Assembly: GCA_905373665.1 (NCBI GenBank)
Contig: CAJPTV010000092.1
Coordinates: 1-8,523, forward strand
DNA from: Bacteroidia bacterium
GTDB lineage: Bacteria > Bacteroidota > Bacteroidia > Bacteroidales > CAJPTX01
DNA length: 8,523 bases
Direction of reading: 5' to 3'
Positions 5,142-8,523 of this stretch are shown piece by piece. Both the position numbers and the translations under genes were made by a program. Each line of letters opens with the position of its first letter. The first letter of the stretch is position 1. The notes under the pieces are model-generated. The model saw only the letters and a list, made by a program, of their open reading frames with translations. It searched no databases and was not told the origin of the DNA.

Positions 5142-6761
5142 CTACAGCCGTTCCACGACCCATGCCCCTAGGGTGCGCTGCTCCTCGTCGAAGCTTGCCC
5201 AAATGAGTACCACCTCGCGCCCATCGGTTAAGTAAGGGGTGGCATAACCCTGTGCTTTAATTTGTGCGATGGCATCCTCTGGCGTACCCGAGCTCCAGAG
5301 CTTAAACTCGAAGATGTAAATTCTCTTGTCTGTAAAGACAACACAGTCGGCACGCCCCTTGGCAGCGTGCATCTCGGTTAGGACAAACTCGCCCATGAGT
5401 TTGAAGATCAGGTAGACTGCCGTCTGGTAATGATCCTCGGTGGCTGCGCGGTTTTTGCCGTAGGGACACCCTGCGATTAAACTACGGAGCTGCGCCATGA
5501 AACCATCGACATCGCCCGCAACGACGGCACGCTTAAACTGGATAATGACCCGACTGGTGTTAATCCTATTCTCTGGAAAGACACTGGGAAAGAGGACACT
5601 CAGGAAGGCATAGCGCACCTCGTTGTTAGGGAAACGGAGGCGGTAGAGTTTCTCGTCGGGGATGTATTCTTGGATGGTGAGATAGCCCGCTTGGAAGAGT
5701 ATCGGGACGGCATCCTCGCGCACTGCTTTGTAATGCTCGAGCTCCTGAGCGCTGTATTCGATTCCCCCGTCGAGGGACGGGATATCTAGCTCAGCCCCTT
5801 CGAGGAAGCTTGCGAGGTAGCTGCCCGTCCCCGCAGTAAACCAATAGTGACCAAACTCCTTATTATTTAGGACGTTGAGCACACTAAAAGGGTTATAGAC
5901 ATTCTCTCCCTTTTTAGAAAAGCGATACCCGTCATATTCTTTCTTAAGCTGGGCAAGAGTTGCCGTGACGGATAGGTCATTGGCGTTTGCGAGCGCCTCG
6001 ATCTCGGGCATGAGGTTCGTTTCCAACTCCCGTTCGGTAATCCCACAGAGCCCCGCATAGTTGTCCATCATACTGATATCGACAAGGTTATTGACCGAGC
6101 TAAAGATGCTCACGCGGGCAAAGCGAGTAACCCCTACAATGAGTCCGAAACGCAGGTAGCGGTCGCAACTCTTCAGTACGGCGAAGACTGAGGCTAGGGT
6201 ATTTAGATTGGCTTCGTGCTGTTGGGCAGCCTCCTCCTTATTGAAATTATGCAGGAGGGGTTTGTCATACTCGTCCACTAACACGACGACCCGCTTACCC
6301 GTCTGCTCGTAGGCTGCTTGGATAAGCTGTTCAAAGCGAACCCCTAATGCTTTTTCATGTTCTGGCGCTATGGTTATCCCAAAACGCTTTTCATATTTAG
6401 AAAAGGTGAAATGTAGCAACGCAAAGACTTCGTTAGGCTGAGTATAATTCCCCGTAGTAAAATCTAGGTAGAAGACAGGATGCTGCCCCCACGCCTCGCG
6501 TCCCTGTTGCTGTGCGAGCTCCTCCTCGGCGTGCTCTAGGTAGAGTCCCTTAAAGAGCTCTTTCCTCCCCTCGAAATAGGAGGCGAGGGTAGAGAGCAGC
6601 ATACTCTTACCGAAACGGCGCGGACGGCTCAGAAAGGCGTATTTGAAGTCTTGGGTTAGGTGACAGATATACTCCGTTTTGTCGATATAGAGGGCGTTGT
6701 AGTTGCGCAATTCTACGAAGTCTTGTATGCCGACGGGGAGTTTCAAACGCTTTTCTTCCAT
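5142..6761 (-). CDS. AAA-ATPase-like protein with PD-(D/E)XK nuclease domain
   Basis: A 539-residue protein of the large Bacteroidetes family that joins an AAA-ATPase-like domain (PF09820 type) to a C-terminal PD-(D/E)XK domain (PF08011 type). The N-terminus has the usual GIQDF..LR and YIDKTEYI motifs, then the P-loop RPRRFGKSMLLSTL (46-59) with Lys52, and a Walker B-like VVVLVDEYDKPLL (158-170) with Asp163 and Glu164. A GVTRF segment (210-214), a DGYRF segment (277-281) and a YNPFSVLN segment (289-296) are also family marks. The nuclease core is complete: Glu443 in the preceding helix, GRAD with Asp472, and FEFK with Glu485 and Lys487; the AQIKAQGY helix (499-506) follows. All key residues are present, so the gene looks intact. 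The family is often multicopy and patchily distributed; its role is unsettled, with defence or mobile-element roles proposed. It is flanked by terminators on both sides, as a single-gene unit. Confidence 0.9.
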   Translation of the reverse strand: MEEKRLKLPVGIQDFVELRNYNALYIDKTEYICHLTQDFKYAFLSRPRRFGKSMLLSTLASYFEGRKELFKGLYLEHAEEELAQQQGREAWGQHPVFYLDFTTGNYTQPNEVFALLHFTFSKYEKRFGITIAPEHEKALGVRFEQLIQAAYEQTGKRVVVLVDEYDKPLLHNFNKEEAAQQHEANLNTLASVFAVLKSCDRYLRFGLIVGVTRFARVSIFSSVNNLVDISMMDNYAGLCGITERELETNLMPEIEALANANDLSVTATLAQLKKEYDGYRFSKKGENVYNPFSVLNVLNNKEFGHYWFTAGTGSYLASFLEGAELDIPSLDGGIEYSAQELEHYKAVREDAVPILFQAGYLTIQEYIPDEKLYRLRFPNNEVRYAFLSVLFPSVFPENRINTSRVIIQFKRAVVAGDVDGFMAQLRSLIAGCPYGKNRAATEDHYQTAVYLIFKLMGEFVLTEMHAAKGRADCVVFTDKRIYIFEFKLWSSGTPEDAIAQIKAQGYATPYLTDGREVVLIWASFDEEQRTLGAWVVERL

Positions 6762-6788
6762 TGCTTACGGAGTGATTGGTTACGTTGG

Positions 6789-6796
6789 TAAAGGTA
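6789..6796 (-). promoter_or_regulatory. Possible -7 element for the AAA/PD-(D/E)XK gene
   Basis: TACCTTTA on the minus strand differs by one base from the TAnnTTTG box and lies 27 bases before the ATG. No TTTG is found 19-21 bases upstream, so this is only a partial match. Confidence 0.3.
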
Positions 6797-6838
6797 GGAA
6801 AAAGAGCGCTAAGGGGGAGTCTTCGGCGTCCTTAACGT

Positions 6839-6875
6839 AAAAGCGCCCGCCTCTGTAAAGAAACGGGCGCTTTTT
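6839..6875. terminator. Bidirectional-type terminator after the surface protein gene
   Basis: AAAAGCGCCCG (6839-6849) pairs with CGGGCGCTTTT (6864-6874) around a 14-base loop. On the minus strand the stem ends in four T before ACG; on the plus strand it ends in five T. It begins 20 bases after the stop codon of the BspA-like gene and should insulate the downstream AAA/PD-(D/E)XK gene. Confidence 0.8.
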
Positions 6876-6894
6876 ACGCTACATTTACGCAAGA

Positions 6895-8523
6895 CTAGTA
6901 CTTGAATACCTTTTCTACCCTCTTCGCGCCATTTTGCCCCGTTATACGCACAAAATAGAGCCCTGCGGGGAGAGCTTCGGTATCGACAAACACCTCGGTG
7001 GTAGCGAACGCCCCAGAACGCATCACGAGCCCCGAGGCATTAACGAGCTCATAACGCACCGCTACACCCTCAGGATTCTCGATCCGCAACAGCGAGGTAA
7101 CTGGATTAGGCGCAACAGCGAGCGAGGCTAATACCACATCCTCTACCGCTTTCGGCGTCGGAGGCTGCCAACCACCACCATTATTTCCACCGTTGTTCTC
7201 TTTTTTCTTAAACACCGCCTTTACTGTCAACGCCCCCGTTACTATGAACTTCTTCGTAGCAAGAATATTTTGCGTGCCTGCCGTAAGAGAGGTAAGCGTA
7301 TACCCATCGTTTGGCGTAGCAGTTACAGTGAGCTCTGTGCCCACCGCTACTTTCTGGAGCGCCTCGTCGTTGTAGCCCTCGATTGCGAGTGTGCCTTCAC
7401 CTTCCTTAACGAGGGTAATTGCTACCTTCGGAGCTTCCTCAATGGTCTTAAACACCGCCTTTACCGTCACTGCCCCCGTTACTATGAACTTCTTCGTAGC
7501 AAGAATATTTTGCGTGCCTGCCATTAGTGAGGTAAGCGTATAGCCCGCTTTGGGCGTAGTGATTACCGTGAGCTCTGTACCTTCTGCTACTGCTTGGAGT
7601 GCCGCATCACTGTAGCCCTCGATTGCGAGAGTCCCTTCACCCTCCTTAGCGAGGGAGATAGCCACTGTCTTCTTAAACACTGCCTTTACCATCACAGCCT
7701 CCGTCACGGTGAACTTCTTCGTAGCAAAGATGTCCAGCGAGCCTGCCGTAAGTGAGGTAAGCATGTAGCCCTCTTTTGGCGTAGCAATTACCGTAAGCTC
7801 TGTACCCTCTGCTACTGCTTGGAGTGCCGCGTCACTGTAGCCCTTGATTGCGAGAGTCCCTTCGCCTTCTTTAGCGAGGGAGATAGCCACTGTCTTCTTA
7901 AACACCGCCTTTACTGTCACAGCCTCCGTCACGGTGAACTTCTTCGTAGCAAGGATGTCCAGCGAGCCTGCCGTAAGAGAGGTAAGCGTATACCCATCTT
8001 TTGGCGTAGCAGTTACTGTGAGCTCTGTGCCTTCTGCTACTGCTTGGAGAGCCTCGTCGTTGTAGCCCTCGATAGTGAGTGTGCCTTCGCCTTCCTTGGC
8101 GAGGGTGATAGCGACCTTTTCACTGGGCTTATAAACATCACCGTAAAATTTCCAACCACGACGAGCGATAAGCTTTTTACGAGCCTCTTTCCCCGCATCG
8201 TTATAGACAAGCCCTTCTACATCCCAGCGAAAATCGATATCCGATGCACCATCGGTCTGTTTTGCCCATCCTATTAGGCTCTGGGAGTAGTTCTCTACAC
8301 TCATAGCAGTTCCTGACAGACCTCCTATAGCAGTCTGAAGCTTCCATGCTCCCAATGGCTGGTTAAAGGCTTTGCAGTCAGAGAACATCCCACCATTGGC
8401 CTCGCGCCCCATGTCGATCACCTTACTCACATCCCACTGCTCTAATGGTTGGTTAAAGGCTTTGCAATCAGCGAACATCTGGCTCATGTCGGTCACCTTG
8501 CCCACATTCCAGTTATTTAGCGG
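6895..8523 (-). CDS. BspA-like surface protein with InlB-type repeats and type IX sorting domain (5' end missing)
   Basis: The open frame runs off the right edge, so the N-terminus and signal peptide are outside. The GTG at 8505 is not the real start, as reading continues with LNNWN upstream. Numbering from that GTG, residues 1-60 hold DUF285/BspA-type repeats (W-V-KVTDM...MF-DCKAFNQPL), closed by the family-typical YSQSLIGWA segment and ARKKLIARRGW (to about 118). Four tandem repeats of about 75 residues follow (131-434), each reading VAI(T/S)L-KEGEGTL-I-GY...GTELTV...GYTLTSL-AG...ATKKF-V-AVFK. They resemble the divergent InlB B-repeat/Flg_new_2 type found in surface proteins. A Gly/Asn linker (437-445) leads to a type IX secretion sorting domain (about 457-536) with APNPV, ELVNASG, LPAGLYFVRI and a final KVFKY. 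Such proteins cross the outer membrane by the Por system, lose the sorting domain and are attached to the cell surface. Ligand unknown; adhesion is the usual guess. Confidence 0.88.
   Translation of the reverse strand, partial: PLNNWNVGKVTDMSQMFADCKAFNQPLEQWDVSKVIDMGREANGGMFSDCKAFNQPLGAWKLQTAIGGLSGTAMSVENYSQSLIGWAKQTDGASDIDFRWDVEGLVYNDAGKEARKKLIARRGWKFYGDVYKPSEKVAITLAKEGEGTLTIEGYNDEALQAVAEGTELTVTATPKDGYTLTSLTAGSLDILATKKFTVTEAVTVKAVFKKTVAISLAKEGEGTLAIKGYSDAALQAVAEGTELTVIATPKEGYMLTSLTAGSLDIFATKKFTVTEAVMVKAVFKKTVAISLAKEGEGTLAIEGYSDAALQAVAEGTELTVITTPKAGYTLTSLMAGTQNILATKKFIVTGAVTVKAVFKTIEEAPKVAITLVKEGEGTLAIEGYNDEALQKVAVGTELTVTATPNDGYTLTSLTAGTQNILATKKFIVTGALTVKAVFKKKENNGGNNGGGWQPPTPKAVEDVVLASLAVAPNPVTSLLRIENPEGVAVRYELVNASGLVMRSGAFATTEVFVDTEALPAGLYFVRITGQNGAKRVEKVFKY
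7204..8115 (-). repeat. Four tandem 75-codon repeats inside the surface protein gene
   Basis: Repeat units in coding order are R1 8115-7894, R2 7890-7669, R3 7665-7447 and R4 7425-7204. R1 to R3 are spaced exactly 225 bases; R4 comes 15 bases later because of a 7-residue linker (TIEEAPK) replacing KT. Identity is high at the DNA level, with a 51-base stretch identical between R3 and R4. R1/R2 and R3/R4 share their 3' halves; R1/R4 and R2/R3 share their 5' halves. Confidence 0.9.
8361..8478 (-). repeat. DUF285 DNA repeat pair
   Basis: GGTTAAAGGCTTTGCA occurs on the plus strand at about 8363-8378 and 8453-8468, and each copy is followed by near-identical sequence (TCAG-GAACATC). The two copies are 90 bases apart and encode MF-DCKAFNQPL twice. 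These are the last two BspA-type units; more are expected beyond the right edge. Confidence 0.7.

Noticed and set aside
8503..8505. GTG at 8505 as the start of the surface protein
   Set aside because: The frame stays open to the window edge and the upstream codons continue the DUF285 pattern (LNNWN), so the true start lies outside.

Overview
The window looks like chromosomal DNA of a Bacteroidales bacterium, most likely Porphyromonas or a close relative. Three things support this. A surface protein ends in a type IX secretion (Por) C-terminal sorting domain. The queuosine enzyme Tgt sits in an ATGA overlap with an LptF/LptG-type permease and lacks the usual zinc cysteines. One promoter matches the Bacteroidetes form TTTG-N19-TAnnTTTG exactly. 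The species cannot be named from the sequence alone.

Layout: one gene on the plus strand (102-608) encodes a small lipoprotein related to the NlpE N-terminal domain, whose metal-binding CxxC has been replaced. From about 609 to 1201 there is no convincing gene. This gap between convergent genes holds a dense run of hairpins, including a REP-like palindrome preceded by GTAG, an intrinsic terminator for the minus strand, and a promoter-terminator pair that could make an RNA of about 70 nt. Everything to the right is on the minus strand. In transcription order (right to left) it is: a truncated BspA-like/InlB-repeat surface protein with a type IX sorting domain (8523-6895), a terminator, an AAA-ATPase-like/PD-(D/E)XK protein (6761-5142), a terminator, a TolC-family outer membrane protein (5003-3537), tgt (3420-2290) and the LptF/LptG permease (2293-1202).

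How the genes work together: tgt and the permease are almost certainly one translationally coupled transcript, although their known jobs (tRNA queuosine modification and LPS export) are unrelated. Several products act at the envelope: the NlpE-like lipoprotein, the permease, the TolC channel and the type IX-exported protein. No pump partners for TolC, no other Lpt genes and no type IX machinery are in view. The AAA/PD-(D/E)XK gene has its own terminator and a possible promoter and looks like a self-contained accessory cassette.

No CRISPR array, tRNA, rRNA, insertion sequence or phage gene was seen, and no clearly new multi-gene system. The best leads are the NlpE-like protein with a displaced cysteine cluster, the hairpin array, the candidate small RNA, and the four InlB-type repeats, whose halves occur in all four combinations.
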